From: Hymenobacter sp. HSC-4F20
GTDB taxonomy: Bacteria > Bacteroidota > Bacteroidia > Cytophagales > Hymenobacteraceae
DNA length: 64,000 nt
NCBI RefSeq assembly: GCF_019599275.1
Contig: NZ_JAHZTD010000002.1
Coordinates: 1 to 64,000 of the forward strand
Direction of reading: 5' to 3'
Below, piece by piece: positions 16,847 to 25,930 of this stretch (within the stretch, counting starts at the first letter, position 1; each line of letters starts with the position of its first letter). Under the pieces are notes generated by a model. That model did no database searches and was not told the DNA's origin. It saw nothing but the letters and a program-made list of their open reading frames with translations. The translations under genes were made by a program, and so were the position numbers.

Positions 16847-16884
16847 CCCTGGGCTGCCTGTTGCTCCCTTTGTTTCTGCCGTCT

Positions 16885-19800
16885 GTGCCTCGCTTTCTCT
16901 CCGTAACGCTCAAGGTTTTGTTTGCCCTGCTCCTGCTGGTGATACTAGCGGTGGTGGGCGCACTGGTAGCCCTGCGTATTCCGAGTGTGCAGACAGACCT
17001 GGCCCAGCGGGCGGCCAGCATCCTCACCGATAAGTTGGGGCAGAAAGTACTGGTAGGCCGGGTAGATGTGCGCCCGTTTTCGCGGGTGTTGCTGGAAGGC
17101 GTGCGGGTGCTCGACCGGCGTGGCAACGAGCTGTTCAACATCGGCCGCGCCGATGCCGACATTCGATTGTTCACCGTCTTCGACCCCAGCCACCTGCACG
17201 TTGGGAAGCTCACGCTGGAAGAGCCGCGCTTTAGCCTGGTGACGTACAAGGACCAGCCCGATTCGACTACCCTCGACCAGTTCATCAGCTCCATCAAGCG
17301 CCTGATTGGGCCCTCGGACACCACCAAGGTTAGCAAGCCGTTCGATTTCAAGATTGAAGCCATTGGCCTGCGCAACGGCCGCTTTGTGCTGGAGCGCCAA
17401 AACGTGCCGCGCATCCCGGAGTATGGCCTCTCGATGGACTACGCCCACATGTACCTGGACAGCATTTACGCCGATGCCGACCAGCTCTGGATTAAAGGTG
17501 ACACGATTCACGCCAATATTCAGGGGCTGCGCACGGTGGATACGCCCTCCGGTACCCGCCTGCGCGAGCTAACGTCCAACATGACCTATGCGGGCAAGTT
17601 CTGGGAGTTTGACAAGCTGATGCTGCGCGTACAGAACAGCCAGCTCAGCAACTACATCCGCTTCGAGTACGAGCACTTCCTCAACTTTACTGACTTCAAC
17701 GACTCCGTTAAAGTTATTGCCCGGCTGCAGCCCAGCCGCGTGTATTCCGACGATATTGCCAAGTTCGCGCCCCAGAAATTTATGCGCGAGCTAAAGGAAA
17801 CCGTCCTGATTTCGGGGCAGGCCAAGGGCTACGTGCGCAACTTCACCACCAAAAACCTCGACATCCAGTACGGACGCAATTCGCGGGTGAAGGGCGACAT
17901 CAACGTGGAAGGGTTGCCTAACCTGAAGGAAAGCTTCGTGGAAATGCGCCTGCAACCTTCGGTGCTCGATGGGCGCGACATCCGGCGCTACATTCCGGCC
18001 TCGGGTTGGCCGTATGTGCAGCGCCTGGGGGTAGTAAAATTGAAGGGACAGTTCCTGGGTTTCTACAACGACTTTGTAGCCAACGGCTCGTTCCAGACGG
18101 CGCTGGGCTCAGTTGTGTCCGACGTCAACCTGAAGTTTAAGGATGACCCGCGCTACTCCAGCTACGAGGGTCAGGTGCGTACTACGGCCTTCCAGCTAGG
18201 CAAGCTCCTGGGCAACGAAAGCATGGTGCGCGACGTGACCCTGAACGGTAAAGTAGCCGGCGTAGGGTTTGACCCCAGCACGGCCCGCCTGACTGCCAAC
18301 GCTACCGTGCAAAGCATCTGGCTAAATGGGTACCGCTACCGCAACATTACCACCAACGGCAAGTTCAGCCGTGAATCTTTTACGGGTAAGCTGGCCGCCA
18401 ACGACCCTAGTTTGCAGTTTGATGCCGACGGCACGATAGATCTGAATAAAGCCCGCCAGGCTTTCGACCTGCGGGCCCGCGTGCGCCGCGCCGACCTGCG
18501 GGCCCTGGGCCTAACCAAACAGAGCGTAACGGTAGCTACCACCGCCGACGTGAAGTTCCGGGGCCTGAAGCTGGACGATTTGCTGGGGTTCGTGCGGCTG
18601 CGCAACTCCCGCCTGGCCTACGCCGGCCGTACTGTTCCCATCGATACTCTGGACATTATCAGCCGCTACGGCGGCGGGCAGCGGCAACTGACCGTGCGCT
18701 CCGAGGTGCTGAACCTAGACTTGGCCGGCAACTTCACGCCTACCACCGTTATCCGCGACGTGACGACGCTGGTGGCCGAGTACCAGCTCAACTTCCAGAG
18801 CAACGACGAGGCCATTGCCAACTACTACCGCCGCAAGCGCCAACGCCCCCTCCCCGACTACCAGATTGCGCTGAACCTCTACCTGAAGCGGCCCAACCCA
18901 GTGCTGCACCTATTCATGCCCCAGCTCTCCATCTCGGATTCTACCCGTATTGATGGCTCCTTCCGCAACGGGCAAACCTCCATTTTCCAGCTGGGAGGCC
19001 ACGTAGACAACTTCCGCTACGACAGCCTCCAGGTAGCCGACAGCGACTTTGAACTGAATACCTCTAAGCTACCCTACCGCCCCGAAGTGCTGGCTCAGGC
19101 CAACATCACCTCGGCTCGGCAGCGGGTGCCAGGCCTGGGAGCTACCGAAAACTTTTACGTGGAAGGCGTCTGGGACCAGGAGCGCATCAACTTCTCTACC
19201 TCCCTGGCCCAAACCGGAACCACCAACAAAGCGCAGATCAATGGGGCCCTGGCCTTCCTGTCGGATGCGGTGAAAATTACCTTCCGCCAGTCGGGTGTGA
19301 ACGTGCTGGGACGGGAGTGGGCCATTGCTCCGGATAACTCCCTGCTGATTTCCGGGGGCGGCAAGGAGTTCGACTTCCAGAACGTAACGCTCAGCAACGG
19401 GCAGCAGAGCATCAGCGCCCAGGGCTTTCTATCTGAAAATCCGAACAAGCCCCTGGCTCTCACGGTCAAGGATTTTGAGCTTTCTACCCTGAACGGACTA
19501 ACCGGCGGCCAGAAGTTTGCGGGTCGGGTGAATGCGCTGGGCACGATTAGCGGGGTGTACGGGCCGCTGGTTATCAACTCTTCCTTAAAGGTAGACTCCC
19601 TGCACATGGACAATGTGCTGATTGGCGACGTGGAAGGCCACGGCGACTGGGACAACAGTGCCAAGCGCCTGGCCGTGAACCTGGACGTAGAGCGGGACCA
19701 GCAGCGGGTAGTAGCCGTAACGGGCACCTACACCCCCAGCGCCGAAACCCAGCAGCTCAACCTCACCGGCGTGCTCGACAACGCCCCGGTGAAGCTGGCT

Positions 19801-21471
19801 GAGCCTTTCCTCAACACCTTGTTCCGGGATTTGGGCGGCACCGCCGTGGGCACCCTGCGCCTCAACGGCAAGCTCTCGGCTCCGGTGCTCACCGGCAACA
19901 TCGACGTGACAGATGGACAGCTGACCTTTATTTACCTGGGCACTACCTACACCTTCGCCGACCGGATTCGTTTCCTGGAAGACCGGATTGCGCTGCAGAA
20001 CATTACCGTGCGCGACCCGCAGGGCAACACGGGGGTAGTAAGCGGCAACATTTTCGAGCGGGGCTTCCAGGATATGCGTCTGGATTTGAATGCATCCTTC
20101 CGTAAGCTGCAAGTGCTGAACACCACCCGCAAGGACAACGAGCTGTATTTCGGGCAGGCCTATGCCACGGGCACAGCTACCGTGCGCGGCGCGGCCGATA
20201 ACCTGTTTATGAACGTAACGGCCCGGAGCGAAGCCGGCACCCGCGTTTCCCTACCCTTCGACAATGCGGCTAAGGCCGAGCAGGCCAAGTACATCAAGTT
20301 CGTAAACCGCAACCTGTCCGACACGGCCCGCACGGCGCCGGTGGAGGTAGCCGGCACTACCGACCTATCGGGCATCCGCCTGAACATGAACCTGGATATT
20401 ACCCCGGATGCCTACGTGGAGCTACTGCTCGATGAAAGCACCGGCGACATCATTCGGGGAACGGCCACCGGGCAGCTGCGCCTCAACATTGATACCCGCG
20501 GCGACTTCAACATGTACGGGCAGGTAGAAATTGTGCGGGGGGCCTACAACTTCACCCTGCAAGGCTTGGTAAACAAGGAGTTTGTGGTGCGCCCCGGCGG
20601 CACCATTGCCTGGAACGGCGACCCGCTGGCCGGAGAAATGAACGTGACGGCCACTTACACGCAACGAACGTCTCTGGCACCCATCGTATTCAACACCGGC
20701 GAAGGCCCAACTAACGCGGCGGTGGTGCCTGTTACGGCCGTGATGAACCTGACCGGCCCGCTACTACAGCCTATCATCAAGCTGAACCTGGAGTTCAACG
20801 ACATTCCCTCTTCTCTGGAAGGCGACTTGGCGCCGTTTTTCTCGGCCATTCGCAACGATGAGCAGGAACTGAACCGGCAGGTATTCAGCCTGGTGGTGTT
20901 CCGGCAGCTGACGCCGGTAGGCTCCCTGGCCGTTACGCGGCTGGAAGGCGGCAACAATGCGCTGGGCAACAGTCTGGGCCAGATTATTTCAACTCAGCTG
21001 GGCCTGCTTACTTCCCAGATTGACCCCAACCTCGAAATCAGCTTTAACCTGAACGGCCTGACCGCCGACGACCTGCAAGCCCTGCAATTGCGCCTGAGCT
21101 ACTCCTTCCTGAATGGCCGCCTGCGCATCACCCGCGAAGGTAGCCTGGGTAGCAACACGGGCACGGGAGTACCAGGCGGGTCGCAGCCGGTAGCCAACGC
21201 GCAAAGCTCCCTGATCGGCGACCTGAGCCTGGAGTACTACCTGCGCCCCGACGGGAAATTCCGGGCTAAGCTGCGCTACGAGACTACCCCCCGCGACCTG
21301 ACCGGCCTAAGCCAGGTAAACCAGGCCCGCGCAGGCGTATCGTTGCTGCACACCGAGCAGTTCGACTCGTTCCGGGAACTGGTAGCCCGCAAGCGCCTGC
21401 GCCGCCGCGACCAGAACGCCCGCAAAGCCCGCGAACTGCAAATCGACGACGACCCAAGAACCAGTATGTGA
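16885..21471 (+). CDS. Translocation/assembly module TamB domain protein
   Basis: A very large (1528-residue) AsmA/TamB-like envelope protein, anchored in the inner membrane by one N-terminal segment (about 8-30, KVLFALLLLVILAVVGALVAL). It spans the periplasm as a long beta-groove. The AsmA-like start has VQTDLAQRAASILTDKLGQKVLVGRVDVRPFSRVLLEGV. The C-terminal TamB domain (DUF490) lies at about 1010-1470, with GTLRLNGKLSAPVLTGNIDVTDGQL and FNLNGLTADDL. Known relatives move phospholipid toward the outer membrane or help fold outer-membrane proteins; Bacteroidota have a TamB but usually a TamL lipoprotein in place of TamA. The start is non-ATG: GTG 16885 (PRFLSV) is preferred, TTG 16861 is possible. 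It heads a plus-strand run with ftsX. Confidence 0.92.
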   Translation: MPRFLSVTLKVLFALLLLVILAVVGALVALRIPSVQTDLAQRAASILTDKLGQKVLVGRVDVRPFSRVLLEGVRVLDRRGNELFNIGRADADIRLFTVFDPSHLHVGKLTLEEPRFSLVTYKDQPDSTTLDQFISSIKRLIGPSDTTKVSKPFDFKIEAIGLRNGRFVLERQNVPRIPEYGLSMDYAHMYLDSIYADADQLWIKGDTIHANIQGLRTVDTPSGTRLRELTSNMTYAGKFWEFDKLMLRVQNSQLSNYIRFEYEHFLNFTDFNDSVKVIARLQPSRVYSDDIAKFAPQKFMRELKETVLISGQAKGYVRNFTTKNLDIQYGRNSRVKGDINVEGLPNLKESFVEMRLQPSVLDGRDIRRYIPASGWPYVQRLGVVKLKGQFLGFYNDFVANGSFQTALGSVVSDVNLKFKDDPRYSSYEGQVRTTAFQLGKLLGNESMVRDVTLNGKVAGVGFDPSTARLTANATVQSIWLNGYRYRNITTNGKFSRESFTGKLAANDPSLQFDADGTIDLNKARQAFDLRARVRRADLRALGLTKQSVTVATTADVKFRGLKLDDLLGFVRLRNSRLAYAGRTVPIDTLDIISRYGGGQRQLTVRSEVLNLDLAGNFTPTTVIRDVTTLVAEYQLNFQSNDEAIANYYRRKRQRPLPDYQIALNLYLKRPNPVLHLFMPQLSISDSTRIDGSFRNGQTSIFQLGGHVDNFRYDSLQVADSDFELNTSKLPYRPEVLAQANITSARQRVPGLGATENFYVEGVWDQERINFSTSLAQTGTTNKAQINGALAFLSDAVKITFRQSGVNVLGREWAIAPDNSLLISGGGKEFDFQNVTLSNGQQSISAQGFLSENPNKPLALTVKDFELSTLNGLTGGQKFAGRVNALGTISGVYGPLVINSSLKVDSLHMDNVLIGDVEGHGDWDNSAKRLAVNLDVERDQQRVVAVTGTYTPSAETQQLNLTGVLDNAPVKLAEPFLNTLFRDLGGTAVGTLRLNGKLSAPVLTGNIDVTDGQLTFIYLGTTYTFADRIRFLEDRIALQNITVRDPQGNTGVVSGNIFERGFQDMRLDLNASFRKLQVLNTTRKDNELYFGQAYATGTATVRGAADNLFMNVTARSEAGTRVSLPFDNAAKAEQAKYIKFVNRNLSDTARTAPVEVAGTTDLSGIRLNMNLDITPDAYVELLLDESTGDIIRGTATGQLRLNIDTRGDFNMYGQVEIVRGAYNFTLQGLVNKEFVVRPGGTIAWNGDPLAGEMNVTATYTQRTSLAPIVFNTGEGPTNAAVVPVTAVMNLTGPLLQPIIKLNLEFNDIPSSLEGDLAPFFSAIRNDEQELNRQVFSLVVFRQLTPVGSLAVTRLEGGNNALGNSLGQIISTQLGLLTSQIDPNLEISFNLNGLTADDLQALQLRLSYSFLNGRLRITREGSLGSNTGTGVPGGSQPVANAQSSLIGDLSLEYYLRPDGKFRAKLRYETTPRDLTGLSQVNQARAGVSLLHTEQFDSFRELVARKRLRRRDQNARKARELQIDDDPRTSM

Positions 21472-21583
21472 AGTAGTGAGATGGTGAAATGGTGAGTGTG
21501 CTGTTTTTAAACTTCGCCATTTGCCCCCTGCACCGGTAGGACCGCCATAACGCCAACTCACCATTTCACTATCTCACTACTTC
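21470..21583. repeat. Octamer-repeat hairpin between tamB and ftsX (copy B)
   Basis: The arms 21470-21497 and 21556-21583 are 28 bp long with a single mismatch, enclosing 58 bases. Each arm is made of octamers: ctcaccat, ttcactat, ctcactac, ttc on the right. The left arm begins inside the tamB stop codon and the right arm ends 5 bases before the ftsX ATG. It could form a cruciform or an RNA stem that sets ftsX expression relative to tamB. Confidence 0.85.
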
Positions 21584-21588
21584 GCCTT

Positions 21589-22476
21589 ATGAACCGACCA
21601 ACCCGAAAAAAGAAGCTGGGCAGCTACCCGCACACCATGGTGGTGTTTAGTATCACGCTGGCGCTGCTGGTTATTGGCTTGTTCGGGCTGCTGCTGATTC
21701 ATGCCCACAAGATTTCGACGCTGGTAAAGGAAAACCTGGAAATGCAGGTGTATCTGGAGCGCGGCCTGCCTGAAACCCAGTTATTGCGGCTCCAGCAGGA
21801 CTTTTCGCGCAAGCCCTACATTGCCGTCAAAGACCGGCAGCCGCAGGTACGCTTCCTTTCCAAGGAAGAAGGTGCCAAGCAGCTCATCGACCAGACCGGC
21901 GAGGACTTCCAGCAGTTTTTGGGCGACAACCCCCTGCGCGACGCCTACCTACTAAAAATCAATGCCGACTATGCTGATGCCAAGAACCTAGCCCGCATCA
22001 AAAACGAGCTGAAGCAGGAGCCGGGCGTGTTTGAGGTAGAGTACGTGGAGAGCCTGATAACCTCTGTGAATGAAAACCTGCGCAACGTGGGGCTGGTACT
22101 GCTGGGCTTCGCGGCGGTACTCACGTTCGTGGTGGTGGTGCTCATCAACAATACTATCAAGCTGGCCCTGTTCTCTCAGCGGTTCCTGATTCGGAGTATG
22201 CAGTTGGTAGGCGCTACCTCCTCTTTTATTCAGTGGCCTTTTCTGCGCCGGGCCGTGTGGCAAGGGCTGGTGAGCGGCATCCTGGCTGGCTTGCTGCTGC
22301 TGGCGCTGCTTCAATACGCCTACCTGCAGCTGGAGGAGTTGCGCCTTTTCCGCGACGAGCGCCTGATTGGTGCTCTGATAGCGGCGCTGGTGCTACTGGG
22401 CATGGGCATTGGCTTTCTCAGCTCCTGGCGGGCCGTGCGCAAATACACCGGCATGTCGCTGGATGAATTGTACTAA
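21589..22476 (+). CDS. ftsX: Cell division protein FtsX
   Basis: The membrane subunit of the FtsEX ABC-type complex that controls peptidoglycan hydrolases at the division site. The 295 residues fit the family. A first membrane segment (about 18-40) is followed by an extracytoplasmic domain (about 45-160, LEMQVYLERGLPETQLL, VRFLSKEEGAKQL, GDNPLRDAYLLKI). The FtsX permease core comes next, with segments near 165-190, 215-240 and 262-285 and the conserved cytoplasmic loop FLIRSMQLVGATSSFIQWPFLRRA. No ftsE lies next to it; in Bacteroidota ftsE is usually elsewhere. It ends about 105 bases before the DUF3098 gene, separated by another octamer block. Confidence 0.94.
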   Translation: MNRPTRKKKLGSYPHTMVVFSITLALLVIGLFGLLLIHAHKISTLVKENLEMQVYLERGLPETQLLRLQQDFSRKPYIAVKDRQPQVRFLSKEEGAKQLIDQTGEDFQQFLGDNPLRDAYLLKINADYADAKNLARIKNELKQEPGVFEVEYVESLITSVNENLRNVGLVLLGFAAVLTFVVVVLINNTIKLALFSQRFLIRSMQLVGATSSFIQWPFLRRAVWQGLVSGILAGLLLLALLQYAYLQLEELRLFRDERLIGALIAALVLLGMGIGFLSSWRAVRKYTGMSLDELY

Positions 22477-22533
22477 GCAGTGAGAAGACAAGCCTGACGC
22501 TCGGCTGACGCCAGCTGCACGCCAGCTCGCCCT

Positions 22534-22565
22534 TTCACTACCTCACTATATCACCATCTCACATT
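22534..22565 (+). repeat. Octamer repeats upstream of the DUF3098 gene (copy C)
   Basis: Four octamers in a row: ttcactac, ctcactat, atcaccat, ctcacatt. They end three bases before the TACCTTTG promoter box. No long matching left arm exists here; only a short gcagtgag near 22479 is complementary. Confidence 0.65.
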
Positions 22566-22568
22566 CCC

Positions 22569-22576
22569 TACCTTTG
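22569..22576 (+). promoter_or_regulatory. Promoter box of the DUF3098 gene
   Basis: TACCTTTG, an exact -7 element, only 6 bases before the ATG at 22582. If used, the transcript would be leaderless or nearly so. Confidence 0.4.
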
Positions 22577-22581
22577 CCATT

Positions 22582-22908
22582 ATGGAACCGAATACCACTC
22601 CTCGCTTTGCCTTCGGGCCGCGTAATTACCGTCTGATGTTCATTGGGCTGGCGGTGCTGGCCGCAGGCTTCATTACGATGACCCTGGACTCGGAAGAGTA
22701 CGGAGAAGGGTTTATGGGCATCACGCTGGGGCCTATTCTGCTGGCCATTGGGTTCGTGATTGAGTTCTGGGCCATCATGGCGCGCCCTGGTGCTTCGGCT
22801 CCCGTTGCTCAGGATACCGCCACGACCAGCACGGTACCTTCTCAGCCGACGCCCGCCGCCCCGGCTACCCCGGTGGCTACTCCGCAGGCTCCTACTTACA
22901 AGCGTTAA
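22582..22908 (+). CDS. DUF3098 membrane protein
   Basis: A 108-residue membrane protein of the DUF3098 family. The N-terminus has the family mark FGPRNYRLMFIGLAVLAAGF, then the loop GFITMTLDSEEY, a second segment ITLGPILLAIGFVIEFWAIM, and a low-complexity Ala/Pro/Thr tail (about 72-108) that should be disordered. The family is found almost only in Bacteroidota, nearly always after ftsX and before uppP, so a link with division or wall synthesis is plausible but unproven. The gene keeps that order here. Confidence 0.88.
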   Translation: MEPNTTPRFAFGPRNYRLMFIGLAVLAAGFITMTLDSEEYGEGFMGITLGPILLAIGFVIEFWAIMARPGASAPVAQDTATTSTVPSQPTPAAPATPVATPQAPTYKR

Positions 22909-23033
22909 TATTCCCGGCTCTGGTGCGCCTAAAAGGGTAGGGTTTTGGCTGATGTTCGCGCGTACCGTAACGGGCAACGAACATTACCCAGGCTCCTACC
23001 CCTGCCAAGACACCAGCCCCCAACTCCCAAGCT

Positions 23034-23822
23034 ATGTCCTACTGGCACGCGCTGCTGCTGGCTATTGTTGAAGGTCTGACCGAATTTCTGCCCGTTTCCA
23101 GCACGGGGCACATGATTATCGTCGCCAACCTGCTCGGTATTGGCCAGCTGCCCTTCACCGATACCTTCATTACCTCCATTCAGTTCGGCGCAATCCTGTC
23201 GGTGGTGGTGCTGTACTGGCGGCGCTTTTTGCAGAGCTTCGATTTTTACCTGAAGCTGGCGGCGGCCTTCATTCCGTTTGGTATCCTGGGCTTTCTGCTC
23301 AAGGATGTTATTGAAGCTCTGCTGAAAGATGTGTCGGTGGTGGCCTGTGCCCTGGTGGTAGGTGGCATCGTGCTGCTGTTCATCGACCGGCTATTTACCG
23401 GGGAGCGGAAGCAGGTGACTACCCCCAACTTCGGGCAGGCTGTGCGCATTGGCCTGTTTCAGTGCATTGCCCTGATTCCGGGTGTGTCGCGCTCCGCCGC
23501 TACCATCGTGGGCGGCCTGGCCCAGGGCTTCGACCGGCGCTCCGCCGCCGACTTCTCCTTTCTGCTGGCGGTGCCCACCATGTTCGTCATCACGGCGTAT
23601 CAGCTCTACAAAACTTTCAAGGTAAGCGCCCCGGGCGCCGAGGACGTGAAGCTGCTGCTGTTCGGCAACGTGGTGGCTTTTATTGTGGCCCTGCTGGCCG
23701 TGAAGTCGTTTGTTGATTTCGTGTCGCGCTTCGGCTTCCGGGCTTTTGGCCTCTATCGTATTGTGGTAGGTGTTATCATCCTGGTGATGCTGGCCCTGGG
23801 CATCCCGCTGCAGATTATCTAG
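23034..23822 (+). CDS. uppP: Undecaprenyl-diphosphatase
   Basis: Removes a phosphate from undecaprenyl diphosphate to recycle the lipid carrier of peptidoglycan and other cell-surface polymers; overexpression gives bacitracin resistance in known cases. The 262-residue polytopic BacA-type protein carries both family motifs: EGLTEFLPVSSTGHM (14-28), with the catalytic glutamates and Ser, and PGVSRSAATI near 151, with the catalytic Arg. The two halves are the usual inverted repeat of hydrophobic segments. Start at ATG 23034, 125 bases after the DUF3098 gene. It lies in the conserved ftsX-DUF3098-uppP-truB-ribF run. Confidence 0.96.
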   Translation: MSYWHALLLAIVEGLTEFLPVSSTGHMIIVANLLGIGQLPFTDTFITSIQFGAILSVVVLYWRRFLQSFDFYLKLAAAFIPFGILGFLLKDVIEALLKDVSVVACALVVGGIVLLFIDRLFTGERKQVTTPNFGQAVRIGLFQCIALIPGVSRSAATIVGGLAQGFDRRSAADFSFLLAVPTMFVITAYQLYKTFKVSAPGAEDVKLLLFGNVVAFIVALLAVKSFVDFVSRFGFRAFGLYRIVVGVIILVMLALGIPLQII

Positions 23823-23912
23823 GAGCCTTTTTGAGTTGCCGGGTTCAGAAGTTTTGCCTGAATTCCGGTTGTTACAGGGTTAGCTAGGCCCGGCCCCTAC
23901 CCCCTCTTGTTT

Positions 23913-24785
23913 ATGGAACACCCCGAACAACCTTCTGCACCGCTGCCCTCTGCTGCCGCTACTCCTCAACAGGCTGCGCCTTCCTTGGCTGATTTTGACT
24001 TTGAGGCCGGCGAAGTACTGCTCGTTGATAAACCCTTAACCTGGTCATCGTTCGATGTGGTGCGCAAGGTGAAGAACACGCTGCGCATCAAGAAAATCGG
24101 GCACGCAGGTACCCTCGACCCCCTGGCTACCGGCCTGCTGATTTTGTGCACGGGCAAGAAAACCAAGGAAATCGACCAGATTCAGGCCCAGGAGAAAGAG
24201 TACACCGGCACCTTCCGCCTCGGCCAGACTACCCCCAGCTTCGATCTGGAAACCCCCGTGGACCAGGAACTGCCCTACGAGCACCTGACGGAAGAGCAAC
24301 TCCGGGCCGCCCTGCTGCCTTTTATTGGGCTGATTGAGCAAACGCCGCCTCTATTTTCGGCGGTGAAGGTGAACGGCGAGCGAGCTTATGAGGTAGCGCG
24401 CCGCGGCGGCGAGGCCGAAATCAAGAGCAAGCAGATTACCATCCGGGAGTTTGAGCTGACGCGCATTGCCCTACCGGAGGTTGATTTCCGCGTGACGTGC
24501 TCCAAGGGCACCTACATCCGCAGCCTGGCCCGCGACTTTGGGGCGGCACTGGGGGTAGGCGCGCACCTGACCAAGCTGGTGCGCACCCGCATCGGGCAGT
24601 ATAGCCTCACCGATGCCCTGACCATGGACGCCATTCAGGCCCTGCGGCCGCCGCGCCCGGCCGGGGAAGCCGAGCGGCCGGAACGCCCGCGGCGGCAGCG
24701 CCAGCCGGAGCGCCGAACTGGCCTCGACTACTTCAACGCTACCCACGCTACCCCTACCCCTCCCACCGCCGAAGAACCTCAGTAG
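23913..24785 (+). CDS. truB: tRNA pseudouridine(55) synthase
   Basis: Makes pseudouridine 55 in the T-loop of tRNAs. The 290-residue protein has the N-terminal [11 protein letters not shown], the catalytic loop [12 protein letters not shown] (Asp near 67), [16 protein letters not shown] near 93, [18 protein letters not shown] and [15 protein letters not shown] near 195. The C-terminal PUA domain of E. coli TruB is missing. A short Pro/Arg-rich tail (about 245-290, [14 protein letters not shown]) replaces it, the short form usual in Bacteroidota. The Ala/Pro-rich first 30 residues are a poorly conserved extension. ATG 23913 is used instead of a TTG two codons upstream. Confidence 0.96.
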   Translation: MEHPEQPSAPLPSAAATPQQAAPSLADFDFEAGEVLLVDKPLTWSSFDVVRKVKNTLRIKKIGHAGTLDPLATGLLILCTGKKTKEIDQIQAQEKEYTGTFRLGQTTPSFDLETPVDQELPYEHLTEEQLRAALLPFIGLIEQTPPLFSAVKVNGERAYEVARRGGEAEIKSKQITIREFELTRIALPEVDFRVTCSKGTYIRSLARDFGAALGVGAHLTKLVRTRIGQYSLTDALTMDAIQALRPPRPAGEAERPERPRRQRQPERRTGLDYFNATHATPTPPTAEEPQ

Positions 24786-24816
24786 GCTCCTGGCAGTACA
24801 CTCTAGCGCAGTACCA

Positions 24817-24838
24817 CTCACTATCACCATCTCACCGC
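24817..24838 (+). repeat. Octamer repeats upstream of ribF (copy D)
   Basis: ctcactat, caccat, ctcaccgc directly before the ribF ATG at 24841. The middle unit is two bases short. No complementary arm is present. Confidence 0.55.
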
Positions 24839-24840
24839 TG

Positions 24841-25785
24841 ATGCACATCATTCAGGACCCCACGCAGTTTCCGCACCTTGGCAATGCCGTGGTTACTAGC
24901 GGCACCTTCGACGGGGTTCATGTAGGGCACCAGCAGATTCTGCGGCGCCTGCGCGAAGTAGGGCGGCACACCGGCGGACCTACGGTGGTTATTACCTACT
25001 GGCCTCACCCACGCCTGGTGCTGGCCCCCCCGCCTACCCACCCCGAGCCGCTGGACCTGCACCTGCTCAATACCCTGGAAGAGCGCACCGCCAAGCTCGC
25101 AGAAATGGGCGTCGATTACCTGCTGACGATTCCGTTTACCCGCGAGTTTGCGGCCTGGACTTCCGAGGAGTACATCCAGAACATTCTGCTGCGCACCGTG
25201 GGCACCCGCACGCTGGTTATCGGCTACGACCACCGGTTTGGCAAGAACCGGGAGGGCGGCTTCGACTACCTCAGCCAGCACTCGGGCCGTTATGGCATGA
25301 GCGTGGAGGAAATTCCGCGCGAAGACGTGGACGCGGTGGGCGTGAGCAGCACCCGCATCCGGCGGGCCCTGGAAGCCGGCGACGTGCAGACGGCCAACCG
25401 TTACCTGGGCTATGCCTACCCCCTCACGGGCATGGTAGTGAAAGGCCGGCAGCTAGGTCGCACTATCGGCTGGCCCACGGCCAACATTGTCTGCCCCGAG
25501 CCGCTGAAATTAATCCCGGCCCGGGGCGTGTATGCCGTGCGCGCTACCACTGCTGCGGGTACTACCTACCCCGCTATGCTCAACATTGGAGTGCGCCCCA
25601 CTGTGGCCGGCGGCCTCGACCAGACCGTGGAAGCACACTTGCTTGGCTTCGAAGGTGACCTGTACGACCAAGACTTGAAAGTAGAATTTGTGGCCCGCCT
25701 CCGCGACGAGCAGAAGTTCAACGGCCTCGATGCGCTAAAGGCCCAGCTAGCCCAGGATGCCGAGTCGGCGCGGGCGGCCTTATAA
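24841..25785 (+). CDS. ribF: Bifunctional riboflavin kinase/FAD synthetase
   Basis: Phosphorylates riboflavin to FMN and adenylylates FMN to FAD in the cytoplasm. The 314 residues are normal. The N-terminal nucleotidyltransferase half has TSGTFDGVHVGHQQIL near 20, YDHRFGKNREGG near 126 and VSSTRIRRAL near 168. The C-terminal kinase half has GRTIGWPTANI near 205, GVYAVRATT and YPAMLNIGVRPT near 242, and the late LYDQDLKVEFVARLRDEQKF. It follows truB by 55 bases and is followed by a hairpin, so it is probably the last gene of the run that began with tamB. Confidence 0.97.
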   Translation: MHIIQDPTQFPHLGNAVVTSGTFDGVHVGHQQILRRLREVGRHTGGPTVVITYWPHPRLVLAPPPTHPEPLDLHLLNTLEERTAKLAEMGVDYLLTIPFTREFAAWTSEEYIQNILLRTVGTRTLVIGYDHRFGKNREGGFDYLSQHSGRYGMSVEEIPREDVDAVGVSSTRIRRALEAGDVQTANRYLGYAYPLTGMVVKGRQLGRTIGWPTANIVCPEPLKLIPARGVYAVRATTAAGTTYPAMLNIGVRPTVAGGLDQTVEAHLLGFEGDLYDQDLKVEFVARLRDEQKFNGLDALKAQLAQDAESARAAL

Positions 25786-25818
25786 GCCCGCCTGATACAA
25801 ACACTATTTCCTGACCAA

Positions 25819-25858
25819 GTACCGCCAGTGGCTCACAAAGTGGGGCTGCTGGCGGTAC
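25819..25858 (+). terminator. Putative terminator after ribF
   Basis: gtaccgccag (25819-25828) pairs perfectly with ctggcggtac (25849-25858) and is followed by GTTGTTTTGG. The loop is 20 bases with some internal pairing, so it is less compact than the other terminators here. Confidence 0.6.
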
Positions 25859-25930
25859 GTTGTTTTGGCCCTGTTGGTACATGCTGCCAGAACCTACTAC
25901 CTTGCCGCTCCCCAAACCACCCATTTTCCC

